A stretch of DNA of 64,000 bases, from the NCBI GenBank assembly GCA_003254905.1, contig QANU01019398.1, positions 1-64,000 of the forward strand, written 5' to 3'. The position numbers were made by a program, and so were the translations under genes. Origin of the DNA: Nissolia schottii (taxonomy: Eukaryota > Streptophyta > Magnoliopsida > Fabales > Fabaceae). Of this stretch, positions 13,701 to 23,848 are shown one piece after another; the stretch's first letter is position 1; each line of letters starts with the position of its first letter. The notes under the pieces were generated by a model. That model made no database searches and was not told the origin of the DNA. It saw only the letters and a program-made list of their open reading frames with translations.

Positions 13701-16700
13701 ACATTTCTTTCTCTTGCTTGGTTGGAGAGGAAATGTAAGAAGAAAGAAAATGTAATCATATTAAATGACTCTTGGATCCTTACTGCAGGTGAATAAATAA
13801 GCATAAATTTGTCATTTATATAAAATCACTACCTCTCTCTCTCTAGGTTTCTCTCCAAAACTGAAGACAATTTTATTTGTGGGTCCCACACACTTTTTTT
13901 CCCTTCACATCCAAGCAAAAGAAAACGGACAAATCCTCCCCTTTTCTTTCCTATCATCTGCTTTCTCTCCAATTTCTCTTCAACCAAGCAAAGGATTCAA
14001 GACAGAAATCTTTGTGGGGCACAACTCAGACAACTAAACAAAACATTTCAACACTAATAAGCAGAACCCTTTAAAACACACACACACACACACACATATT
14101 AATTTGACACTTCTCAGATGCTATTCAAACACTCTTGATATATCAGATAGTATTAAAAAAAAGATTTTAATTTTAACACAATCAAATAGAAACTACATGG
14201 CAAGAATAAATTGACAGAAAAAAAATGACATTATCTGATTGGTTCATACGAACCTGACAACAGGGAGATAGCAATCTCTGCGCTAAGCCACTGCTCGAAG
14301 CTGGAAACTGAAAGATTGTGGGCCAGTAAGATCAAGCACAAAAAGTGGCATAAGAAAAAGGTTTTATCCTTGTATCTAAATCTAAAACAGTATTACAACA
14401 CAAATTTGGGTCATGAAAATGAAGAGTTAAAAAAGAAAGACCTGAACAACAAAATTGCCATAACTTCGTAATTCAAATGTTTCCAAGAAGAGCTGTATTT
14501 ATTAAGTCTGAGATGTCAATTACAATACAACATAGGAACATATTTTTTAACCTTCATTTGAAAGGTGGGGATATTAGCACCTGTATTTGTTGGGATGTTG
14601 TTAAAATTTATCACTTGAAAGTGTTTGACGAGTTCCATAGGAATGGAAGGACTGGAGTTAACGTAAATTCTAGTTCTGCTTTTACTACTTGATCCCTAAG
14701 AAAGATAGGTCAGTTAAAGTTAAAGATTTTAGACCAATCAGTCTTGTTACAAGTCTTTATAAGATCATCACAAAGGCTCTTTCTCTTCGTCTTATTGAGG
14801 TTTTAGGTGATACCATTTTAGAGAATCGAATCAGAGTGCTTTCAATGTAGGAAGACAAATCAATGAAGAGGTTGATGATATGAACAAAAGGGAAGAAATG
14901 TCTTGTTTTCAAGTTGGATTTTGAAAAAGCCTATGATAGGGTAAGTTGGATTTGGATGAGGGCCTTCAAAGAAAATGGTATGGCTCTACATGGAAAAATT
15001 TGGTCTCAAGCTGTCTTACTTCAAGCAATTTCATAGCAATTGTTAACTGTGAGCCAAAATCTTGACCAAGTTGTCTTACTTCAAGCACTTTCTTAGTAAT
15101 TGTTAACTTAGAGCCAAAATCTTAATTCAAAGGTTAGAGGGGTAAAAGTAAGGGGATCATTTAACCCCTTTACTGTTCACTTTGGAAGTGGAGTCCTTAG
15201 TCTCTTGCTCTCTAGGGTGGTGGAGAATGGGCTAGACAAAGGTGTCAATGGGATCCAAAGGGATTGTGGTATCCCATTTGCAGTTTGTTGATGACAATAT
15301 TTTGGTCCTTGACAACAATAAGGATAGTTTGGCGAATGTCCTCTTTCTTCTATAGACATTAGAGATATCCTCCAAGTGAAATCCTCCAGGTTGAGATATT
15401 CGCTCTCAAACCCATTCTACCGTGGCTTCTTTAGCAGGTTGCCAGACATTGGAGTGGCTTATCATGGGTGTCCCTTTGATAGCCCTACATCTGTTTCTTT
15501 TTGGGATCTTGTTGTGGAAAAGATCTTAAAGTGCCTTGGAAATAGGAAGCGAACTTACTTTCTCTAGGCATTTGAATCACCCTCATATAGTCTTGTCTCT
15601 CTAGTATACCCCTTTACTTCTTATCTTTTACACATATCAGTGGGAGTAGCCAATTCTATTGAAAAGATCATGAGGGATTTTCTTTGGTCAGGTACTATGG
15701 ATATGAAATGTGATCATCAGGTTAGTTGGGAGGTGTGTTGTCTTTCCAAGTAGGAAGAATGTTTGGGTCTTGGCAATTTAGTGTCTAAAAATATTGTTGC
15801 AGCAACTAAATAGCTATGGCACTTTCCCTTAGAGCCTCATTATCTATGGCACTAGTGAAAGTATGGCTTGGACAAGAATAGGTGGGATGCTTAATTTGCA
15901 TCTCTTGATTCTCATTCTAGTCAATGGAAATTTATATCCCAAGGTTATTCTTCTTTCCCGCCATTGCTTTCCTTGCAAGTGGGGAAAGATTTCTGTGTTA
16001 ACTTATGGGAGGACCATTGGGTAGGTAGTCTCTTTTATCTTATATTTTCCTCATCTATGTATACCGTCTTTCTTCTTACACAATGACACTGTTTAGAAAT
16101 TTTACTGTTAGAAGTTATAACTGATAGCAAGAGAGATAAAGATAGGAATAAGGGAAAGATACTGGAATGAATATGTATTTGCACCTGGGAATTTTTGGAA
16201 ATGTTCCAAGAAAACCCAAACAGAAAGGAGAAGAAGATACAATGAATGGGAGAGTTAGTGCCTCCAACACTCTGTAATTCAATTACAACAATCAAGACTG
16301 CCATTTCTTCTACAAGTCTCTCCTATTTATTACTTTTCCTCTAAAGCTAATACCCTTTCTTACATTTTTGGGCTAAACGCCCCCCTGTTGGGCCTATTTT
16401 CTGGAGTACTTCAGCCCATACATAGGATCAACAGTCCTAATTATAGTGTACATGATTCTACTATTTCTTGGGACTTCCACTTTTTTTGAAACCTGAATGA
16501 TAGAGTCCTCTAAATTAGAGGCACTTTTGGGTCACCTTTATACTATTAACATGTCTCCTCCTCGTAAAAGATTTTGGTCTCTCAATTTCATTGGGTTGTT
16601 TACATGCCAATCTTACTCAGTTCCTAACTCATTCTTTGAATTCATCTTTCCACCTTATGCTCAAATCCTTTATTTTGACAATTGTTCATAAGTTTTTTTT

Positions 16701-19700
16701 TCGATTACAGAATAATTTCATTAAGAAGAGAAGAGAATTACAGAAAGTAAGAGGATAAGAGATCCTCTATAAAGAGACAAATACCAAAACCAAAAACTAC
16801 AAAAGCTATAAGTGGAGTAAGCTTTCCAATCTCTCAAAATATCTATGAGGGAGTATCCTCTAAAGAGATTGTGAGCTTTACACCAAACAGATAATAAACA
16901 CCCAATCTTCTTCCACAAAACATGAATGTCTGAGCAATTGTCGTTGAAATCGTGAGAATTGCGTTCTAGCTGAATGCACCAAATAGTGGCAAAAACTGTG
17001 CATTGCCACAAGCAGTTAGCTTTGTTCCTCCTCCTAGAGCCAACAAATCTAGTCAAACTAATAATAATAATGACATTTTGAAGGTTCAAAGGCCACATAA
17101 GGCTATTTCCCTTGATGTGTGTTATGTGTAGTGAGAATTTGGAATCAGTTACACATCTGTTTTTGCATTACCCAATGGCTAACCTCTTATGGAATAATTT
17201 GTTTGGGATCTTTGGCAAGTGTTGGGTGTGCCTTGCAATCTTAGAAAACTTCTTGTTTACAAGTTATGTTGGTTTTGGGAGGAAGAAGGAAGCTAAATAC
17301 TTGTGTCATTGTTTACAACTCTTGCAACTTTAACAACAAATACTCAGCCTAGCAAGTTTAGTGGGATAGGATTAAGCGTTTTTCATCATTTGTTTAGTGT
17401 AAAGTTTGCAATCTTTTTAGAGGATTTTCCTGCGTATATATTGAGAGATTGAAAAGTTTTATTTCATTATTAGCCTTTTCCTTGTTTTGTTCTTGTTTCG
17501 GTAAAGAGGATATATTATCCTCTTATCTTTTGTATTCTCTTCTCTTCTTAATGAAACTATTCATTTATCCTAAAAATTAGCACTATTAACGAAATTCTTC
17601 GTTTATCCCAAAAATTAGCACTCATATTTGTGACAATTTTCAAGTTTTATTTCCTCAATCACCCTTAGCTGGTTTCCTTTAAAGAAGTCAAGCTTCTTTT
17701 CATTTGACACCTTTCATAATCAATGTCTGTCCACACTCCATTTTAGTTACAACTTACAACTGCTTTTCAAAAACTATAATCATTTTTCTTTTTAGAATGT
17801 AATATGACAATATTTACTTGAAATTGATTATATATAAAATCGTAAACAAATTCGTCAGAAATCATATTTTAGCAATCATATGTTTATACATTCAGTCACC
17901 AATTTCATTAAATTACTTTTAAAACTCACCTCAAATACTGTTCGATTTTTACAAAAAAAATATAACTTCAAAAATTTCTTACACATCATGTCAAAAGTTC
18001 CCTATACAATTTAACAACTGAGGTTATTTTGAAATTATCAACATGCATTTTGATTTATTTATACAAGTCAAAAACTCATAACATTTCAGGCAGAGAAAAA
18101 CTAACAAACACTTATGCAACTGAGTTATTTCAAACACAACCAATTGTTAAATATGCAATACTGTAAAAAATGTTTAGGCACCAAATGTGCCTATTTAAAA
18201 TCAATTGATACCAAAATTAATCACTAAAGCAATTATGGACTACATAGCTTCAGCGTTATATGAAATTTATCAACCTTTTTACTGATAGATGATTTCTTTT
18301 TTATTTAATAAAAACTAATTGGTGATATTAACTGGAGTATAAGAATGAGTCTGACACTTGATTAGTCACCCACATTCAAAATGCTTTTCACAACGAGAAA
18401 TAAAAGAAGACATAATATTTGAGAGGGGGAACAAAGATGATGACAATGACAAAATGGTAAAGCAAACCTAAAGATCTCAATGCAAATAGCCTTTCGTGAT
18501 CCTTCTATATAAAAAAATTAGTGAACAGGAAATGATGAAAACCACAAAAAAAAAACCCAATAAAGCTGCTTCAACTATTCCATACATCCATACATGGACA
18601 CAGTGAAAAGTTGGATTTATTTGGATTCTATTTCTATTTCTTTTTTTCATTCTTTTTCATGTTATTTCAAGATTTTGTGAAGGAAATAGTGAAAACAAAA
18701 AATCCACAAAAATTCTGAAAAACACTGAAAAACAGGAAACAAAATAAAAACAGGAAATGAAAACAGAAATTAAACAGATCCTTGGGAATATATTCCATTT
18801 GGGCAATACCTTCGTTTTCTTCATTTTTAAGCAGTTTAAGCACATCAAGCTAAGCATCCGCTTCAATTCACTAACATGACTGGGATGGAATATTGGAACC
18901 GGTAGCTCAATATATCCAAAGTGACCTGAAAAGTAATATTAAAACAATGTTAGCTCATTGCAAATACTTTATCCTTTTGATAAAAATGAAAATACAGAAA
19001 ATGAACAAATACAATACATACCTTCACATTTTCCTGCTTCAGAAGTACCACAAGACTCGCATCTTCCAAATTCAAGAGGTAGTCCAAGGAATGGATTTGA
19101 CAGCTGGCTAGCATGACTAATTGCAGAGTCACTAATGGATGCTGTACACTATCAATACAAAAACACAAATTTCCCAATGAATTGATAAAAAAAATCAAAT
19201 ACTTTATACGCCATGACATCATTAAGAAAAAGCTTAGTGATACATACTCATGCATAAACAAATTCCACTTTAAGCAACACATTGAAACTTATCAACCAAA
19301 AAAATAAACTGACTACATGAAGCCATATTTGTATACACCCAGAAGACAGGTGCTTGATCCTACGTTTCAAGTTCATCTCAAAAAGTTTGACCAAAAAGAA
19401 AATAAAAGTCAGAACACACATTTATAATGGCATGAACAAATTCCAAGAAATGTTACAAACAAAATAGGTAATCAAAAATACAGTCCAACCTATAAGAAAA
19501 TGCTGACAAAATTTCTTCCAAAAGATTTCTTTGAATCCAAGCATACCATCTTTCATTTTTGGCATGGATCAACATTACATTATCCAAAATCAATACCAGT
19601 TTATCTCATTTGTGTCGTTTCCTAAAAGACATGGTGCTTTTATTCAGCTGGAAATACCACAAGGAGCTCAACTGTCCTGAGAGAAGTCATACAATTTAAC

Positions 19701-19822
19701 TGAAAGAAATAAATCCATTATGTGCTTACAATTTCACGGCGCGTAGCCATAGCAAATTTTATGCCAACAACCTCTCCATCTAAAACATTTGAAGGAGGAA
19801 TATCCTCGACCACTTCCTCCAT
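1414..19822 (-). CDS. NRPE1: RNA polymerase V largest subunit (NRPE1), 17 coding exons
   Basis: Catalytic subunit of plant-specific RNA polymerase V, which makes scaffold transcripts for RNA-directed DNA methylation in the nucleus. Coding exons (minus, in order): 19822-19730, 19148-19022, 18925-18810, 14307-14254, 12855-12685, 12077-11919, 11834-9942, 9847-9672, 9124-9049, 7757-7633, 6675-6536, 5315-5041, 4731-4558, 4472-4332, 4235-2605, 2151-2037, 1710-1414. All join in phase with GT-AG borders, giving about 1920 residues, close to the Arabidopsis protein. An in-frame TAG lies 18 nt before the ATG. A zinc site (C61, C64, C72, H75) plus C102/C105 forms the clamp. The metal site is GADFDGDC with D457, D459 and D461. 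The tail carries WG repeats (about 1344-1653) and a DeCL domain. The WG tail plus DeCL separates it from Pol IV NRPD1, which lacks the WG platform. Intron 3 (4.5 kb) hosts LINE DNA. Exon 10 could start 3 nt earlier at a tandem CAGCAG acceptor. Confidence 0.93.
2996..3926 (-). repeat. WG/GW-rich AGO-hook repeats in NRPE1 exon 15
   Basis: About five and a half in-frame repeats of roughly 61 residues, with the pattern S-x-WG-(N-rich)-QDGGSER-x4-SWG-x-REWKAEDKNR-x-VIQNDAPKSSAW-x2-DQTKT-x3-NNW. Such WG/GW platforms bind ARGONAUTE4-clade proteins in known NRPE1. The exon holds about ten WG and three GW dipeptides. Copy 3 ends early and copy 4 lacks its first WG segment, so the array carries an internal deletion. 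In three places the SWG of the core has become SWR or SWK, removing a hook. The sixth copy is degenerate. DNA-level similarity between copies is high, which suggests recent unequal exchange. Confidence 0.85.
8308..8424. repeat. Small inverted-repeat element in an NRPE1 intron
   Basis: The arms CAAAAGTGTGGGGCC (about 8329-8343) and GGACCCCACACTTTTG (8380-8395) are nearly complementary. The complementarity extends outward through ACAACCA and TTTTAG, giving stems of about 45 nt with a loop of about 35 nt. It resembles a short foldback MITE. It lies in the intron between coding exons 9 and 10 and does not touch a splice site. Confidence 0.5.
13650..14010. repeat. Foldback-like repeat in NRPE1 intron 4
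   Basis: A purine-rich left part (with TTGCTTGGTTGGAGAGGAAA near 13715) matches the reverse complement of the pyrimidine-rich right part (CTCCAATTTCTCTTCAACCAAGCAAAGG near 13967-13995). Related purine-rich sequence (AACATTTCTTTCTTTTGTTTGGATGAAG) recurs at 39435-39470 near the NPF promoter. No target duplication was found. It is most likely a MITE remnant. Confidence 0.4.
14075..14096. repeat. (AC)n microsatellite
   Basis: About ten AC dinucleotides in intron 4 of NRPE1, in the non-coding part between exons 4 and 5. Confidence 0.9.
15012..15131 (+). repeat. 60-bp tandem duplication inside the LINE
   Basis: Two adjacent diverged copies, starting TGTCTTACTTCAAGCA at 15012 and again at 15072, exactly 60 bp apart. 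It is a local duplication within the decayed reverse-transcriptase region. Confidence 0.7.
16080..16435 (-). mobile_element. Possible LTR-like insertion in the LINE
   Basis: The LINE frame is lost between about 16065 and 16435 and resumes with a recognisable LINE 3' segment (WSLNFIGLFTCQSY). The foreign stretch read on the minus strand starts TGTTGATCC and ends TTCTAACA, like a small copia-type LTR. No matching 5-bp flanks were found, so the borders and identity are tentative. Confidence 0.3.
16693..17095 (-). mobile_element. 5'-truncated LINE tail inserted in the older LINE
   Basis: The minus strand encodes a LINE C-terminal tail (CLWQCTVFATIWCIQLERN, then WCKAHNLFRGYSL) and ends in ATGAAATTATTCTGTAATCG followed by a run of nine A, seen on plus as T at 16693-16701. 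The flanks read CATAAG at 16687-16692 and again at 17096-17101, a probable 6-bp target duplication. Its 3' end resembles that of the host LINE (CTCTTCTCTTCTTAATGAAA), so both belong to related families. Orientation is opposite to the host LINE. Confidence 0.7.
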
Positions 19823-20835
19823 AGTTCTGCGATAAATCTATGGTCCCTGCAAAAAAAATATACACAAAAGGCATATTAATAATTTAGTATCCTACTGGAA
19901 AATATTAATTACTCACAATCATAACTACATAAGAATTTGTTTCCTAAGTTTGATCCTTAATCTGGCACAGGTCACTAACCGGCACTTAATATATGCTTAA
20001 ATCCGGTAATTCAATTCTGGAGTCTCAGTCGATATAACAACACAAGGTCACCTAAGAATTCTTCTACCAATACCTCAGCCAAAAGCATGCAATTGCAAAT
20101 TTACTATCGTCAAACCCAACTTAAATGGGTAAACAGTGCTCCCTCTTCTCGACCCACTGTAACTTAGAATACTTGCTCACCAAAAAAAAAATAAACAAAA
20201 TCTTACCTTGCATTTCAACGCTTTAGATGAACTCCAAACAAAAATAAATAAATAAAGGACACATAAGGGTTGTAAATAAACGAGGGGCTTGTAGGTCTTG
20301 GAGAAAGCAGAAAACATAGAGAGAAAAAATGAATTGAACAATGATTTGAAAATTTTCCCCAGAATGTGGACGCTCAAAGGAAATGTAGTCAAACTAAAAT
20401 GCTACCATAATATTTAAATAAGTAAATAAATAAAACACGACATTTCGACCTCTTTTTCATCGAAACTCACCTCAGAAGAGAGAAAGCGTGTGCGCTTCGA
20501 GCGTCTAACTGAGCTGAACGCAAAAACCCTAGAGAAAACACAAGAAATGACAAAGCATAACAAAACGGGTGAGTCACCACAATCGGTGCCGAAACAAGAA
20601 AGAGAGTGCAGCGTTTTTGCATGACACGAAAATGCAGCACCACCAACGCAAGAAGAAAAAAAATATGAGAAGAAATCGGAGTACCAAATTGCAGCTGCCG
20701 GTACCGATTCTGCTGAGCGCGTGTGAAAGGGTCTGAAAAGGAGAACCAGAAGAGAGAGAGTGAGTGAGTGAGAGTGTGAAAGAGCAAGAAATTGTGAGTT
20801 TTGTTTGCATGAAGCGAATTTTCCGTATGCAACAA
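19823..20835 (-). promoter_or_regulatory. 5' UTR exons, UTR intron and promoter-proximal DNA of NRPE1
   Basis: A splice acceptor (T-run then GCAG, minus strand) ends a UTR intron at 19847, leaving a 24-nt UTR stretch before the ATG. A strong donor, GAG/GTGAG, at 20471-20466 ends the probable first non-coding exon, which is CT-rich (CACTCACTCACTCTCTCTC near 20755-20775). An open frame through this exon (about 20467-20835, minus) has no family character and runs across the donor, so it is treated as UTR. The transcription start is not placed and no TATA box is evident. Confidence 0.5.
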
Positions 20836-21740
20836 AAATTGGAAATTTTGTTTTGTGCTTTGCGTTTGAACAGCTTGGGGACGGTGCGGGTTTAGGTCAT
20901 GAAATGACGATAGTGCCCTTGTTGACTCTTAGGTTTAAGTGTTTGGACTGGCGCGGCCTCGTGGGCATTAAAAGGATTTCCGAGTTGGCTGGGTAAAAGA
21001 AAAGAGAAACGGCAAGTTTGCATTTTGAGTCGCAGAACCCAATGTCATTTTACTCATAAATGAACTTCACTGTGGTTAAAATTTTTTGACCTCGGTGGTT
21101 AAGGAGTATGTGTTTGCTTGCCATACCGAATGGAAATAGGAAAATGGCAAAGTGCCTCTGGGGGCATTCTACCAACCCAACTATCCAGGGCGAAAGATTC
21201 GATGTTACAAGACAATTTTTAGATCATTCAATTATTTAACAATGGTCCAAGTCATAATTGGATCAAGCTTTATTAAAATAGGAGGGTTCAAATTAATTGA
21301 CAATAACGTATTTAATAGTTATCGTATAGAACCTATTTTATTAAATAACTTATTTAACTTTTTTTTTATGTGAATAACTAATTTAACTTCTAAAATCACA
21401 AAATTCCTACTTCATTTGTCTATATTATATCTTGTTCGGATCTTTAAAGTTTTGCCCACCTTCACCTATCGTCATAGCCAAATCCATCTTCTTCCATTCT
21501 CCTTCGATGGCATCAACATTGAATGTTTTTGTCTCTCCCAACCTTTGCAAGTCAACAATGAGACATTAAAGAACAACATAACACCCCCCTACATCCTCAT
21601 TAAGTAACGTCATCCAACAACATGTAATCCATAACTTAGACCGAGGGTGATAGGTTTTCCTTGCAATGGTTCCAAAATCTATAATGAGTCAACAACTTCA
21701 ATTTGCAAAAATGGCCATGATACAAAATAGAGTTCGAGTT
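20836..21740. other. Intergenic DNA upstream of NRPE1
   Basis: No supported gene. Short ORFs at 20805-20996 and 21152-21373 lack family character. The DNA is of mixed composition near NRPE1 and AT-rich further out. It may include distal NRPE1 promoter. Confidence 0.4.
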
Positions 21741-21744
21741 ATGA

Positions 21745-22830
21745 GCTTTAAGACTGATAAGAATAATTTATGTTAATAATTGTAAATAATTTGATTTATT
21801 TGATTTAATTACAATCTTTTAAATATTTGATTGATTGTAATTTGTCTTTTGGTCGTTGGATTTTCAGCCTATAAATAGGTTCATCCTCCATTGAAATATA
21901 CAGATATACACATTAATCTCCCGCTACTATTTCTAACATGGCATCAATTAACCATTGAATCCCTCTCCGCTATAGCCTCAGTTTCGCCGTCCTCTTGTGC
22001 TCCGTTTTCGACACCGTCAGCACCGCTGTGTTCTCCGTCCTTCGTCACTGCCGCCACAGAAATTTGATGTCGCTTCGCGCCTCCACGTACCGCCACGCCC
22101 CGCTCCTCAGTTTCAGCCTCAGTTTCTTGCAACTTCGCGCTTCAATTGGACCAAGCCTCTCTCCTCGCTGCGTAAGGCACCACCACCAGCTACCACTGTG
22201 CACCTTACCATCACCGTAACAGCTCCCAATCTCCGTAGCCTTACCAACAACGAATCGTGTTCTTGCCTCCATAACGCCATCACAACTCCGCCTCTGCTCG
22301 TCGTGGATGCGGTTGCTGCTGCCGCCCGCATCTTCAGCAAGAGTTGCGCTGCCCCTCCCCTGTTTCTCAGTCAATCTGTTTCCTTTTTTTTTTAATTGAG
22401 ATTAAGGGCACCCAATTTGGTTGTGCTTTGTTTATTTGGTTCTCTTTGGGGCCAACTTTTGTTTTGGGTTCAATCTCCCCACTTTTATTTTTTTTTTTTG
22501 GCCTAGCCTACCCACACCCTCATACAAAAAAAGAAGAAGAAAGAAACTGAGGCCCACACCACTAAGGCCCAAACCAACAAAACTTGTTATCCTGTGCTAA
22601 CTGAGGCCCACACACCCCTCTGTTGACTGTATCGCTGAGCTAGCGCTCCTGTCAGCTGACGTGTTCTGACACGGGGTTCTTGTTGCTGACATGGCATGCT
22701 GACGTGGCAACTAAGTCACCCTCCATTGTAATATACAGATCTGATAATATAACATCATTATGTTTCTGCTCTCCGTCTATTTCTTGTATTTTCCGTGCCA
22801 TTTTAACTCGTTCACTCAAGATGTTTAACA
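21745..22830 (+). mobile_element. Copia-like LTR fragment with GC-richer internal remnant
   Basis: The stretch 21750-21937 looks like a Ty1/copia LTR: AT-rich start, then GATTTTCAGCCTATAAATAGG with a TATA box at about 21871-21880, then an end in TTTCTAACA. It is followed directly by TGGCATCA, which resembles a decayed initiator-tRNA binding site (usual TGGTATCAGA). The next 700 bp are unusually GC-rich for this window and contain an open frame of 132 codons (21997-22395) without a known domain. At about 22715-22760 a second weak LTR-like match (CCTCCATTGTAATATACAGAT) appears. No gag or pol was recognised. Confidence 0.45.
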
Positions 22831-23848
22831 AAGACAATTCAAGATTTCAAGTCTTGTAAAATGTTGGATCAATTTTTCAATAAAAGACTCTCGTGATATT
22901 TCTAATATTTCATTATCTAGTGAATTAGATGGTGACAAAAGTTATTTTTTTTTAATTAAATGAAATCAATTTTCAACTTTTAGGTTCTGCTAGATGAAAA
23001 CAAAAGTAGGATATTTTGATTATTATTAATGGTGTTGGTGGTGAGCATAAAAAAGGTAGTTTTTTTAGATGATTTTTTTTTTAATTGAAATAATGGTGCT
23101 GGCAAAGTGATGGGAGCATGGTGGCATTGGCCTCCATTGGTAGCTAGTGGGTGGAAGGTGGTGGTGGTGGTTAGAAAATGGTTGGGAAAATGATGGTTAA
23201 GGTGGAAAGAAGAGGAGGAAAGAGATGATTAGAAGGATAATTTGGTCGGCCAAAGAAGATGAATAGTGAACCACCTTAAGTATATTTTTTTGTAATTTTA
23301 GTAATTAGTTTAATAAAGGCGGTGGCAATTTTGTGATTTTCACACAGGACCATTAGATGATCTAAAACATAATGGGACCATAGAATCACACCAGAAGTTC
23401 ATCTATCTTTGTGGTGAGGCTAACTTGATCCCAAGTATGCTTTGGACCTTCGTTAGTCCTTAGTTCTTAATTCTAAAAATGACCTCATATCAATTTTTTA
23501 ATAATTACAATTAGAATTATTTTATTTTTTATTAGTTTCTCACGATGTGGTGTTTGTTGGCCATTCCAGGTGCCAAAGCTATGCTGCTTGGAGCTTCTAA
23601 TGCTAGTGCTATCCCCAGTCTCAGGCTTTTTCAGGTTAGTGGAGATCCCAATGTCTCAATGGTGTGTTGCATTAGCAGTTTGTCAATCAAGTTAGTTGTG
23701 CTAACATGATTATTGTTATATTTATTTGATTATTAATTATTCAAGTATCTAGGTTAATTAATTATTCATATGTTTAGTAAATCACATGTTAAGACTAAGT
23801 AGAGACCTATGCATGTGCTATGTGAAATATGGATTCAGCGTACCCATA
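22831..23848. other. Intergenic DNA, no gene seen
   Basis: It contains G-rich stretches (GGTGGTGGTGG near 23158-23170) and AT-rich DNA. A short piece near 23560-23635 (GCCAAAGCTATGCTGC...CAGGTTAG) has exon-like composition but no phase or homology support. Nothing is claimed. Confidence 0.35.

Larger units (their letters stand above)
14570..17570 (+). mobile_element. Decayed LINE (non-LTR retrotransposon) in NRPE1 intron 3
   Basis: The plus-strand frames carry LINE reverse-transcriptase blocks broken by stops and frameshifts: VFDEFHRNG, DFRPISLVTSLYKII, then KLDFEKAYDRVSW at about 14911-14950, then the catalytic box as QFVDD at about 15281-15295 (normally FADD or YADD). The 3' part has a zf-RVT zinc-knuckle stretch (CVMCSENLESVTHLFLHYP, 17112 onward). 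The end is near 17570, just after TTCTTAATGAAAC. It is antisense to NRPE1 and accounts for most of the 4.5-kb intron. It cannot be active. The 5' part (endonuclease and ORF1) is missing. Confidence 0.85.

Noticed and set aside
16721-17098. Separate 125-codon gene on the minus strand
   Set aside because: Its text is a LINE C-terminal tail with a poly(A) end, so it is a transposon fragment.
20467-20835. Open frame of 122 codons upstream of NRPE1
   Set aside because: It overlaps a strong splice donor and a CT-rich leader and lacks family character. It is better explained as 5' UTR plus promoter.
21090-21150. tRNA-like A-box (GGTGGTTAAGGAGTA)
   Set aside because: No matching B-box (GGTTCGAATCC type) or cloverleaf follows within tRNA length.
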